Shown here: positions 1 to 5,800 of the stretch, piece after piece
How the letters are laid out: the number at the start of each line of letters is the position of its first letter
How positions within the stretch are numbered: the first letter of the stretch is position 1
DNA from: Pseudomonadota bacterium
GTDB taxonomy: Bacteria; Pseudomonadota; Alphaproteobacteria; Rhodobacterales; Rhodobacteraceae
NCBI GenBank assembly: GCA_021813645.1
Contig: JAKAJW010000347.1
Span: 1-5,988 of the forward strand
Direction of reading: 5' to 3'
DNA length: 5,988 nucleotides
Translations under genes and position numbers: made by a program
The notes under the pieces: generated by a model
The model's input: the letters and a program-made list of their open reading frames with translations, nothing else
What the model was told of the DNA's origin: nothing
Databases searched by the model: none

Positions 1-55
1 CGATCTCGAGCGCCACCGCCAAAGCTCCCAGGAACACCGTCCACTTACCGGCCAT
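1..55 (-). CDS. N-terminus of an unidentified protein (partial, runs off left edge)
   Basis: An ATG on the minus strand at 55-53 opens a frame reading MAGKWTVFLGALAVALEI, which stays open to the window edge. A purine-rich AGGGGA lies about nine bases upstream of the ATG, a reasonable ribosome binding site. The first 18 residues have one Lys followed by a hydrophobic run (VFLGALAVAL), as in the start of a signal peptide or a membrane segment, so an exported or membrane protein is possible. Too little is present to name a family. It is divergent from the pyrophosphatase gene, separated by about 480 bases. Confidence 0.5.
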   Translation of the reverse strand, partial: MAGKWTVFLGALAVALEI

Positions 56-223
56 GGCACCATTCCCCTACCGAGGGCCTCGGCTGTCGCCAAAGCCTCA
101 CGTTACCTGCAAGACAACCAAGAGCCTTTCTTTTGCCACATTTTAACCACAAAAACAACGCGCTCTGCGCCCCACAACGATTTGTTGAGTCAGTCCGAAG
201 ACACTCTCCCTTTGGATGATTAA

Positions 224-242
224 TGTTGCACCTCTGGCAACA
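224..242. repeat. Inverted repeat TGTTGC-N7-GCAACA
   Basis: The arms at 224-229 and 237-242 are perfect 6-bp complements around a 7-base centre. They lie at the edge of the AT-rich part of the divergent intergenic region. The size and symmetry would suit a dimeric repressor operator or a small hairpin. No neighbouring regulator gene is visible to support a specific call, and a 6-bp repeat can occur by chance. Confidence 0.3.
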
Positions 243-474
243 ATGGGCCGCCTTTTGCCGGATTGCCTGCCCTCAGCCAGGCCCAGGGCCGAATGGACCC
301 GCCTCGTCAGACGGTCGCCGATAACGAAGCCGGGCCCGCCAAACGCCGGCGCAATCCCGACGCGGGGAATCGGCAAAGCCCAGACGACACGCAAGCCGGC
401 GAAGGCCGGGGGTGTGCCCGATCGCCAGGACGCGCAAAGATCGCCCCCTCTAGCCAAGCGCTCCGGCCGGCCCC

Positions 475-503
475 GTGACAAGCCCCGCCGCACCGCCTAT
501 AAG
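475..503 (+). promoter_or_regulatory. Sigma70-type promoter for the pyrophosphatase-HAD operon
   Basis: The -35 box GTGACA (475-480) matches five of six consensus bases. It is separated by exactly 17 bases from the -10 box TATAAG (498-503). Transcription should start near 510, leaving a leader of about 30 bases before the ATG at 539. The -10 box lies inside a 5+3+5 inverted repeat, CGCCTATAAGGCG (494-506), which could be incidental or a regulator site overlapping the promoter. Confidence 0.55.
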
Positions 504-538
504 GCGCCCGACGCCCCTTTCGGAACACGGACTTCGCC

Positions 539-1456
539 ATGATCAAGGTATTCGGCCACAAATCTCCCGACACCGATTCCACCGGCTCGCCGATCATCTG
601 GGCCTGGTATCTGACCGAGGTGAAGGGCACGCCGGCCAAGCCGATGCTGCTCGGCGAACCGAATACCGAAGCCGCCTTCATGTTGAAGCGCTGGGGTCTG
701 GCCAAGCCGGAGATCATGCAGGACGTCGCGCCGGGCGAGACCTGTGTGATCGTCGACACCAACAATCCGGCCGAGCTGCCCGCCTCGATCAATGAGGCCA
801 ATGTGGTGCAGATCATCGACCATCACATGCTGGCCGGCGGGCTGAAGACCAAGGCGCCGATCGACATCACCGTGCGCCCGCTCGCCTGCACCGCGACGAT
901 CCTGATCGACCTGATGGGCGCGGATGCCGCGAAGATGCCCGACGCGATCAAATGCGCTGCGCTCTCCTGCATCCTGTCCGACACGCTGGAGTTCCGCTCG
1001 CCCACCACAACCGCGCATGACCGCGAGGTGGCGGAGCGCCTGGCGGCCGAGCTCGGCATCGCGATCCCGGACTATGCCGCAGAGCTGTTCGCCGCCAAGT
1101 CCGACGTCTCGGCCTTCTCCGACGCGGAACTGCTGCGGATGGATTCGAAGGAATACGAGGTTGCCGGCAAGCAGCTGCGCGTCTCGGTGCTGGAGACCAC
1201 GGCGCCCAAGCTGCTGCTGGACCGCAAGGCCAGCCTGATGGCGGCGATGCCGGCGGTGGCGAAAGAGGACGGCGCCGATCAGGTGCTGCTCTTCATCGTC
1301 GACATCCTGCGCGAAGAGGCGACGCTGCTGGTGCCGAACGATCTGGTCAAGCAGATCGCCGAGGCAAGCTTCGGCTGCAAGGTGGCCGGCGACAGCGTGG
1401 TGCTGCCCGGCATCATGAGCCGCAAGAAGCAGATTATCCCGGCCCTGAAGCTCTGA
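539..1456 (+). CDS. ppaC: Manganese-dependent (family II) inorganic pyrophosphatase
   Basis: This enzyme hydrolyses pyrophosphate to two phosphates in the cytoplasm, which pulls biosynthetic reactions forward. The 305-residue protein shows the family II (DHH superfamily) signature. GHKSPDTDS at residues 6-14 carries metal ligands His7, Asp11 and Asp13. Asp73 lies in VDTNNP, and the DHH motif is at 94-96. SDTLEF, with Asp148, follows. The C-terminal SRKKQ substrate-binding motif is at 294-298. The length is that of the short form, with no CBS or DRTGG regulatory insert. The ATG at 539 starts exactly at the conserved N-terminal strand (MIKVFGHKS) and has only a weak GGA seven bases upstream. 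A good promoter precedes it, and the HAD gene follows after 10 bases, so the two are probably co-transcribed. Family II enzymes are best known from Firmicutes but also occur in some Alphaproteobacteria. The assignment is secure at family level. Confidence 0.95.
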   Translation: MIKVFGHKSPDTDSTGSPIIWAWYLTEVKGTPAKPMLLGEPNTEAAFMLKRWGLAKPEIMQDVAPGETCVIVDTNNPAELPASINEANVVQIIDHHMLAGGLKTKAPIDITVRPLACTATILIDLMGADAAKMPDAIKCAALSCILSDTLEFRSPTTTAHDREVAERLAAELGIAIPDYAAELFAAKSDVSAFSDAELLRMDSKEYEVAGKQLRVSVLETTAPKLLLDRKASLMAAMPAVAKEDGADQVLLFIVDILREEATLLVPNDLVKQIAEASFGCKVAGDSVVLPGIMSRKKQIIPALKL

Positions 1457-1466
1457 TCCGCCGCAC

Positions 1467-2345
1467 ATGACCCGCCTGATTTCCGCGCTTGCCGAGCTTA
1501 CCGGCTACGAGGCTGTCTTCTGCGATCTCTGGGGCTGCCTGCACGACGGCTACAAACCGTTCCCGGCCGCGGTCGCCGCGCTGCAGGGATTCCGCGCCCG
1601 TGGCGGCAAGGTCGTGCTGATGACCAACGCGCCGCGGCCGGCGCCGGCGATCCGCAAGCACCTCGCCCAGATGGGCCTGCCGCGCGACACCTATGATCTG
1701 ATCGTCTCCTCCGGCGACGCGACACAGGAAGCGATGCTGGCCGGCCTCGCCGGCCGCCGGCTGTTCCACATCGGCGCCCCGAAGGACGAGCCCTTCTTCA
1801 CCGAGCGGGAGGAGGAGCCGGCGGCGCTCTCGGAGATCGAGCGGGTGCCGCTCAACCAGGCCGAAGGGGTGATCTGCACCGGCTTGGCCGACGACCTCAC
1901 CGAAACCCCGCACGACTACCGCGCCACGCTCCTAGCCGCCAAGACCCAGGGCCTGCCGATGCTCTGCGCCAACCCCGACATCGTCGTGGACTTCGGCGAC
2001 AAGCGGCTGTGGTGCGCCGGCGCCCTGGCCCGCGACTACGAGGAGATGGGTGGCAAGGCGCTCTATTTCGGCAAGCCCTGGAGCCCGATCTACGCCCTGG
2101 CCCGCCGCAAGTTGGCCGAGATCGGCTGCGCACCGCCGGAAGACCGCATCCTGGCGATCGGCGACGGCATCGACACCGACGTGCGCGGCGGATTGGGCGA
2201 GGGGATCGACACGCTCTTCGTCACCGGCGGCATCGCCGCGTCGGAGTTCGGTGACGACCCGGAAGCGCCCGATCCGGCCCGGCTCGCCGCCTGGCTCGAG
2301 GCGCGCCAGCTCTCCCCCACCGCCGCGATCGGCCGGCTGCGCTAG
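1467..2345 (+). CDS. HAD-superfamily class IIA hydrolase-like protein (TIGR01459 type)
   Basis: This 292-residue protein has a haloacid-dehalogenase fold of class IIA. Motif I is CDLWGCLHDG, with the nucleophile position at Asp20. Motif II is LMTNAPRP, around residues 51-58. The motif III lysine is in FGKPWSPIY, and motif IV is IGDGIDTDVRGG. A cap domain of class IIA size lies between motifs II and III. Relatives such as NagD dephosphorylate nucleotides or sugar phosphates, but the substrate of this subfamily is not known to me. In canonical HAD phosphatases the residue two after the nucleophile is an acid/base Asp. Here it is Trp22, as I recall for this subfamily (D-x-W-G), so it may be a poor or atypical phosphatase. 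The start has no visible Shine-Dalgarno sequence, and the ATG lies 10 bases after the pyrophosphatase stop, which suggests translational coupling. The link to pyrophosphatase is by position only. Confidence 0.88.
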   Translation: MTRLISALAELTGYEAVFCDLWGCLHDGYKPFPAAVAALQGFRARGGKVVLMTNAPRPAPAIRKHLAQMGLPRDTYDLIVSSGDATQEAMLAGLAGRRLFHIGAPKDEPFFTEREEEPAALSEIERVPLNQAEGVICTGLADDLTETPHDYRATLLAAKTQGLPMLCANPDIVVDFGDKRLWCAGALARDYEEMGGKALYFGKPWSPIYALARRKLAEIGCAPPEDRILAIGDGIDTDVRGGLGEGIDTLFVTGGIAASEFGDDPEAPDPARLAAWLEARQLSPTAAIGRLR

Positions 2346-2367
2346 CCGGGCCGGGCGGCCGCGCCGC

Positions 2368-3021
2368 TCACCCGGCCGCGGCGCGTTCCAATGCGTCGAG
2401 ATCGCCCGCCTCGATCGCGGGCAGCGCCGCCAGGATCCGTGCGATCGGCCAGTCCCACCAGGCCAGCCGCAGCAGCCGCGCGACCTCGTCGGGCGGAAAG
2501 CGCCGCCGCACCACGCGGGCGGGATTGCCCAGCGCCACCGCATAGGGCGGCACGTCGCGCGCCACCACCGCCTGGGCACCGATGATCGCGCCGGCGCCGA
2601 TCGTCACCCCTGCCATCACCCGTGCCTCGTGGCCCAGCCAGACGTCGGGGCCGACGACGGTGTCGCCACGGCGCGCGCACTCATCGGCGTAGTCGCCCAT
2701 CGTCGCGGGATCGAAGATCCGGAATGGGAAGCAGGAGAGCCCGGACATCGGGTGATAGGCCGAGGCGGTGATGAACCGCACCCCGTGGGCGATCTGGGCG
2801 AAGCGCCCGATCACCAGCCGCTCCGGCGCGCCGGGGAAGAGGTAGGGGGCGAGACGGGAGGCGCAATCCTCCACCGGTCCGAAATCCGAGTAATAGGCGT
2901 AGTCGCCGACCTCGATATTCGGATGGTCGATCACCGCCCTGAGGAAGACCGTGCCGGGATGGGCGCTGCCGTCGGGCAATGCCACGGGGTGGCGCGTGAG
3001 CGCGCTGGGAAAGCGTTGCAT
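2368..3021 (-). CDS. CatB-type hexapeptide O-acetyltransferase (xenobiotic acetyltransferase family)
   Basis: The 217-residue protein belongs to the left-handed beta-helix acyltransferases that include CatB chloramphenicol and Vat streptogramin acetyltransferases. These transfer acetyl from acetyl-CoA to a hydroxyl of the drug, as cytoplasmic trimers. IEVGDYAYYSDF (36-47) and the catalytic-type His90 in AYHPMSG match the N-terminal half of CatB proteins. Hexapeptide repeats run through VGPDVWLGHEARVMAGVTIG, followed by a GNPARVVRRRF turn. The C-terminal LLRLAWWDWPI matches the WWNW helix of CatB. Length is normal (about 210). The ATG at 3021 has AAAGG seven bases upstream, but that site is buried in a predicted stem preceded by a six-codon leader (separate entries), which suggests drug-inducible translation. 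Many chromosomal homologues have unknown substrates, so chloramphenicol or streptogramin acetylation is inference. Its 3' end lies 22 bases from the convergent HAD gene. Confidence 0.88.
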   Translation of the reverse strand: MQRFPSALTRHPVALPDGSAHPGTVFLRAVIDHPNIEVGDYAYYSDFGPVEDCASRLAPYLFPGAPERLVIGRFAQIAHGVRFITASAYHPMSGLSCFPFRIFDPATMGDYADECARRGDTVVGPDVWLGHEARVMAGVTIGAGAIIGAQAVVARDVPPYAVALGNPARVVRRRFPPDEVARLLRLAWWDWPIARILAALPAIEAGDLDALERAAAG

Positions 3022-3024
3022 GGG

Positions 3025-3072
3025 AAGACCTTTGCTGATGTGCCGTTCGGTTCGGGATCAGAAAAGGGTCTT
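3025..3072 (-). promoter_or_regulatory. Stem-loop sequestering the acetyltransferase ribosome binding site (putative translational attenuator)
   Basis: In the minus-strand transcript, the arm at 3072-3057 (AAGACCCUUUUCUGAU) pairs with the arm at 3039-3025 (AUCAGCAAAGGUCUU). The pairing gives 6 bp, a bulged C, 3 bp, one U-C mismatch and 5 bp, closing a 17-base loop. The right arm contains the AAAGG ribosome binding site (3033-3029) and ends three bases before the acetyltransferase AUG. The left arm starts exactly at codon 3 of the leader reading frame and includes its stop codon. No U-run follows, so this is not an intrinsic terminator. A ribosome paused on the leader would open the stem and free the binding site, as in cat and erm attenuators. 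Pairing and overlaps are seen directly; function is inferred. Confidence 0.6.
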
Positions 3073-3078
3073 GTCCAT
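3058..3078 (-). CDS. Putative regulatory leader peptide MDKTLF
   Basis: A six-codon frame (ATG at 3078-3076, TGA at 3060-3058) lies 36 bases upstream of the acetyltransferase start. It has the strongest Shine-Dalgarno sequence in this region, GGAGGA at 3088-3083, four bases before the ATG. An in-frame ATG at 3090 would add MEDG, but it lacks a ribosome binding site and would sit only a few bases from the predicted transcript start. Codons 3 to stop form the left arm of the downstream stem. The peptide follows the pattern M-x-K-T-x of the cat-86 leader pentapeptide MVKTD, as I recall it. With Leu5 in the P site, Thr4 would be penultimate, a context in which chloramphenicol is known to stall ribosomes. 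A frame this short can arise by chance. The case rests on its combination with the ribosome binding site and stem. Confidence 0.5.
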   Translation of the reverse strand: MDKTLF

Positions 3079-3082
3079 GCCG

Positions 3083-3088
3083 TCCTCC
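3083..3088 (-). promoter_or_regulatory. Ribosome binding site of the leader peptide
   Basis: GGAGGA on the minus strand is a near-perfect Shine-Dalgarno sequence, four bases before the leader ATG at 3078. It serves no other reading frame of useful length, which supports real translation of the six-codon leader and decides its start over the upstream ATG at 3090. Confidence 0.5.
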
Positions 3089-3101
3089 ATCGCTCGGCGC
3101 C

Positions 3102-3130
3102 AGGCTGCCTGTGCCGCGGCGCCCTGTCAA
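3102..3130 (-). promoter_or_regulatory. Putative promoter for the leader-acetyltransferase unit
   Basis: A perfect consensus -35 box, TTGACA, lies at 3130-3125 on the minus strand. At a spacing of 17 bases the -10 position reads CAGCCT (3107-3102), a poor match. The predicted transcript start near 3095 would place the leader Shine-Dalgarno (3088-3083) just inside the message, which fits. The weak -10 leaves room for an activator or for a false positive. Confidence 0.35.
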
Positions 3131-3142
3131 CCTCCCGCGGCG

Positions 3143-3163
3143 GCCGAAGCACCGCGCCTCGGC
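3143..3163 (-). terminator. Hairpin just after the cytochrome c stop codon
   Basis: In the minus-strand transcript GCCGAGGC (3163-3156) pairs with GCUUCGGC (3150-3143), 8 bp including one G-U pair, around a 5-base loop. It starts four bases after the cytochrome stop codon. There is no U-run, so it may act as an RNA 3'-end stabiliser or a weak or Rho-assisted terminator rather than a classic intrinsic one. Confidence 0.35.
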
Positions 3164-3167
3164 TGCG

Positions 3168-3590
3168 CTATTTCTGCTGCTGGCTCGCCAGGTATTCCAC
3201 CAGCGCCAGGATCCGCCCCTCGACGAAGGCCTGCTCGTCGGCCCTGCTGTAATAGGGCCCGAGCATCGCCGGCGCGTTCAGGCTGTAGCGCAGGCCCCAG
3301 GCCGGCATTTCGCTCGACCCATGCGCCCCCGAAATCCCCTCGCCCTTGATCATCTGATAGATCCGGGTGACCGGGAAGACGCCGCCGTTGGCCTTCTGCA
3401 GGCCGGTCAGGTCCGGCGCGCCGTTCTTCAAGACGACCGCCATCGGCCCGTCGCCCGTCGCATCCATGCCATGGCACTGGGCGCAACTGTTCGCGAACTC
3501 GAACTGGCCGATGGTCATCGGATCGCCGGCGAATGCCAAGCCCGCCTGGGCCACCAGCGCCGCCGCCAATGCAGGAACAAACCGTTTCAT
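3168..3590 (-). CDS. Small periplasmic c-type cytochrome (class I, single heme)
   Basis: The 140-residue precursor starts with a signal peptide (MKRFVPALAAALVAQAGLAFA, likely cleaved before Gly22). It has one CXXCH heme-attachment site, CAQCH at 36-40, with His40 as axial ligand. The second axial ligand is probably Met95 in SSEMPAWG. After export and heme attachment by the cytochrome c maturation machinery, it would carry electrons in the periplasm. I cannot name its redox partners. The frame extends upstream to 3665, but the ATG at 3590 is preferred. It begins the signal peptide directly and has GGAGG eight bases upstream, whereas the extension would add 25 polar residues before the signal. 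It lies downstream of the tuf terminator, so it likely has its own promoter, although I could not identify one. The acetyltransferase unit follows on the same strand after 146 bases. Confidence 0.9.
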   Translation of the reverse strand: MKRFVPALAAALVAQAGLAFAGDPMTIGQFEFANSCAQCHGMDATGDGPMAVVLKNGAPDLTGLQKANGGVFPVTRIYQMIKGEGISGAHGSSEMPAWGLRYSLNAPAMLGPYYSRADEQAFVEGRILALVEYLASQQQK

Positions 3591-3598
3591 GCCTGGGA

Positions 3599-3603
3599 CC
3601 TCC
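3599..3603 (-). promoter_or_regulatory. Ribosome binding site that fixes the cytochrome c start
   Basis: GGAGG on the minus strand lies eight bases before the ATG at 3590. It supports the 140-residue form, which opens with a signal peptide, over the longer frame from 3665. Confidence 0.7.
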
Positions 3604-3666
3604 CTGAAAGCTGCACCAGGAGAGTTCCGCACGAGCGGCCCGGAATCGTCATTGACGGTGAGCAAC

Positions 3667-3685
3667 CGGCCCGAAGACCGGGCCG
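3667..3685 (-). repeat. Second stem-loop beyond the tuf terminator
   Basis: Perfect 7-bp arms, CGGCCCG at 3667-3673 and CGGGCCG at 3679-3685, flank a 5-base loop. They abut the far side of the T-run of the tuf terminator. Read leftward, the order is terminator hairpin, T-run, second hairpin. It might be a backup structure or part of the start region of the cytochrome transcript. Confidence 0.4.
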
Positions 3686-3717
3686 AAAAAAAGCAAAGGG
3701 CCGCCCGAAGGCGGCCC
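3686..3717 (-). terminator. Intrinsic terminator of the EF-Tu gene
   Basis: On the minus strand a perfect 8-bp stem (GGGCCGCC at 3717-3710, GGCGGCCC at 3705-3698) is closed by a stable UUCG tetraloop. It is followed by UUUGC and then seven U residues (3692-3686). It begins about 22 bases after the tuf stop codon. This is a textbook Rho-independent terminator. Confidence 0.92.
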
Positions 3718-3739
3718 TCGCGGAACCCTGTCGCTTGAC

Positions 3740-4915
<1,176 letters not shown>

Positions 4916-4938
4916 CGTCGCAGCGCCTCGTGCAGGGG

Positions 4939-4953
4939 GGGCCCGACGGGCCC
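4939..4953 (-). repeat. GC palindrome in the tuf 5' leader
   Basis: GGGCCC at 4939-4944 and GGGCCC at 4948-4953 form a 6-bp stem with a 3-base loop (7+1+7 as a DNA palindrome), 23 bases upstream of the tuf start. A transcript from the suggested tuf promoter would contain it near its 5' end, where it could protect the message or affect initiation. Confidence 0.4.
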
Positions 4954-4971
4954 GGTCAAAACACGGGGCGC

Positions 4972-5000
4972 GACTTAGCGAAGGCCCCTGGGAAAATCAA
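4972..5000 (-). promoter_or_regulatory. Possible tuf promoter
   Basis: On the minus strand TTGATT (5000-4995) and TAAGTC (4977-4972) are separated by 17 bases. They lie between the lipoprotein stop and the tuf start, and would give a leader of about 50 bases. The -10 match is weak. A stand-alone, highly expressed tuf gene needs a promoter here, and this is the best candidate I can see. Confidence 0.33.
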
Positions 5001-5004
5001 GCCG

Positions 5005-5670
5005 TCACTTCGAAGGAATCGGCCGCGGCCGCAGCGCGGGCGCCGCGGCGGCCGGCCCCGTCGCCGTGGTCGCCGCCGATCCGGCCTGCGGATTCGCCCC
5101 GGACGTGGCGGCCTCAGGCTGCGGCGCGCCCTCGGCCGGGAACCATTCGGGATGCTTCAGCAGCCAGTCCTGGATGTCCTTCGCGGCGTTGTAGGAGAGC
5201 ACCTTCAGCTGTTCCGCCTTGGTCCGGGTCAGGCCGGAGCCGATGACGGTCTGCGGGCTGGTGCCCTCGAAGACGATGAACTGCTTCGGCTCGGGGTTGA
5301 GCAGCGTCTTGGTGGCGTCGTACCAGACCAGCACCTGCACGACGAGCACCGACTTCGGCGTCAGCACCAGCGGGATGCCAGGCGGCGCCAGCGCATAGCC
5401 CCGCACCGTCACGACGAAATCGTAGTAGTCGGTGCCGTCGTAGCGGCCGAAGCGGTCCTGCATCGCCTGTTTCAGCGCCGCCTGCCACTCCGCCCCGCTG
5501 GCATCGCGCGACACCGGGCCCTTCTGCATGCCGTCGGTCACCACCAGATTGAGCCCGAGCAGGAACTTGCCCAGCGGCGGCGGCGGCGCCTTCAGATCGT
5601 TCTTCGGGGCACAGGCCGCCAGCGCACAGAGCGCCAGCGCTTGGATCAGACGGGACAGCGTGGCGCGCAT
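5005..5670 (-). CDS. Putative lipoprotein of unknown function
   Basis: I do not recognise this 221-residue protein. It starts with a lipoprotein signal: basic MRATLSR, a hydrophobic stretch, then lipobox LAAC with the acylated Cys at residue 20. It is therefore probably anchored in the inner or outer membrane facing the periplasm. The mature part begins with a proline-rich linker (APPPPLG). A globular region follows (about 35-180), with several beta-type stretches such as YYDFVVTVRGYAL and SVLVVQVLVWYDA. The last 40 or so residues are rich in Ala, Pro and Gly, probably disordered. The ATG at 5670 has GGAG five bases upstream and opens the signal peptide directly. It lies upstream of tuf on the same strand, 89 bases away. 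I see no terminator between them, so some read-through into tuf is possible. It diverges from the P450-like gene. Confidence 0.8.
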   Translation of the reverse strand: MRATLSRLIQALALCALAACAPKNDLKAPPPPLGKFLLGLNLVVTDGMQKGPVSRDASGAEWQAALKQAMQDRFGRYDGTDYYDFVVTVRGYALAPPGIPLVLTPKSVLVVQVLVWYDATKTLLNPEPKQFIVFEGTSPQTVIGSGLTRTKAEQLKVLSYNAAKDIQDWLLKHPEWFPAEGAPQPEAATSGANPQAGSAATTATGPAAAAPALRPRPIPSK

Positions 5671-5717
5671 CGGCTCTCCGTGGCGTTCCGGGGATCTTCG
5701 GTCGGTCAGGCCCGGCA

Positions 5718-5746
5718 GGCTTACCCCAGCGGGCGGCGCGGGGCAA
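5718..5746 (-). promoter_or_regulatory. Possible promoter for the lipoprotein gene
   Basis: TTGCCC (5746-5741) and TAAGCC (5723-5718) on the minus strand are separated by 17 bases, about 50 bases before the start codon. The -10 match is weak. The -35 box lies one base from that of the divergent promoter. Confidence 0.3.
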
Positions 5747-5747
5747 G

Positions 5748-5776
5748 TTGCCGGCCGGTCGCGGCTTTCCTATATC
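5748..5776 (+). promoter_or_regulatory. Promoter for the rightward P450-like gene
   Basis: TTGCCG (5748-5753) and TATATC (5771-5776) are separated by exactly 17 bases. The predicted transcript start near 5783 is followed at once by the ribosome binding site AAGGGGA (5786-5792) and the ATG at 5801, giving a short, coherent leader. Confidence 0.5.
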
Positions 5777-5800
5777 TCGCCCAGCAAGGGGACTTCGGCC

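Larger units (their letters stand above)
56..538. other. Intergenic region without a convincing gene
   Basis: This stretch separates two divergent genes. Positions about 115-230 are clearly more AT-rich than the rest of the window, with runs of A and T around 130-158. There is a 6+1+6 palindrome at 71-83 (CCGAGG, G, CCTCGG), just upstream of the leftward gene's ribosome binding site. A 6-bp inverted repeat sits at 224-242. The rightward promoter at 475-503 is listed separately. Open frames here lack the strong GC-ending codon bias of neighbouring genes and lack good ribosome binding sites. I saw no tRNA and no mobile-element ends, and I could not place a convincing promoter for the leftward gene. 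Confidence 0.6.

Noticed and set aside
216..542. A 108-codon rightward frame whose stop overlaps the pyrophosphatase ATG (ATGA), suggesting a coupled upstream gene.
   Set aside because: It has no good ribosome binding site. Its codon choice lacks the GC-ending bias of neighbours, and its protein is a Pro/Arg-rich low-complexity sequence. The strong promoter at 475-503 lies inside it.
497..1468. A 323-codon leftward frame opposite the pyrophosphatase gene.
   Set aside because: It is an antisense shadow of a GC-rich gene. Its His/Arg/Gly-rich composition matches no family, while the sense frame has every family II pyrophosphatase motif.
2345..2376. A GCCGGG...CCCGGC hairpin with an internal GCGGCCGC palindrome between the convergent HAD and acetyltransferase genes, as a shared terminator.
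   Set aside because: The outer stem is only 6 bp with a 20-base loop, there is no T-run on either side, and such matches are frequent in GC-rich DNA.
3025..3072. Reading the stem-loop before the acetyltransferase as an intrinsic terminator of the cytochrome gene.
   Set aside because: The right arm is followed by CCC and the start codon, with no U-run, and the stem is interrupted and comparatively AT-rich.
2050..3252. A 400-codon rightward frame spanning the HAD and acetyltransferase genes.
   Set aside because: It overlaps two clearly real genes in other frames and encodes a low-complexity Arg/Pro/Ala-rich sequence. It is a stop-poor GC-rich shadow.
3591..3665. A 25-residue N-terminal extension of the cytochrome c.
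   Set aside because: It would bury the signal peptide behind polar residues. The internal ATG at 3590 has a strong GGAGG at ideal spacing.
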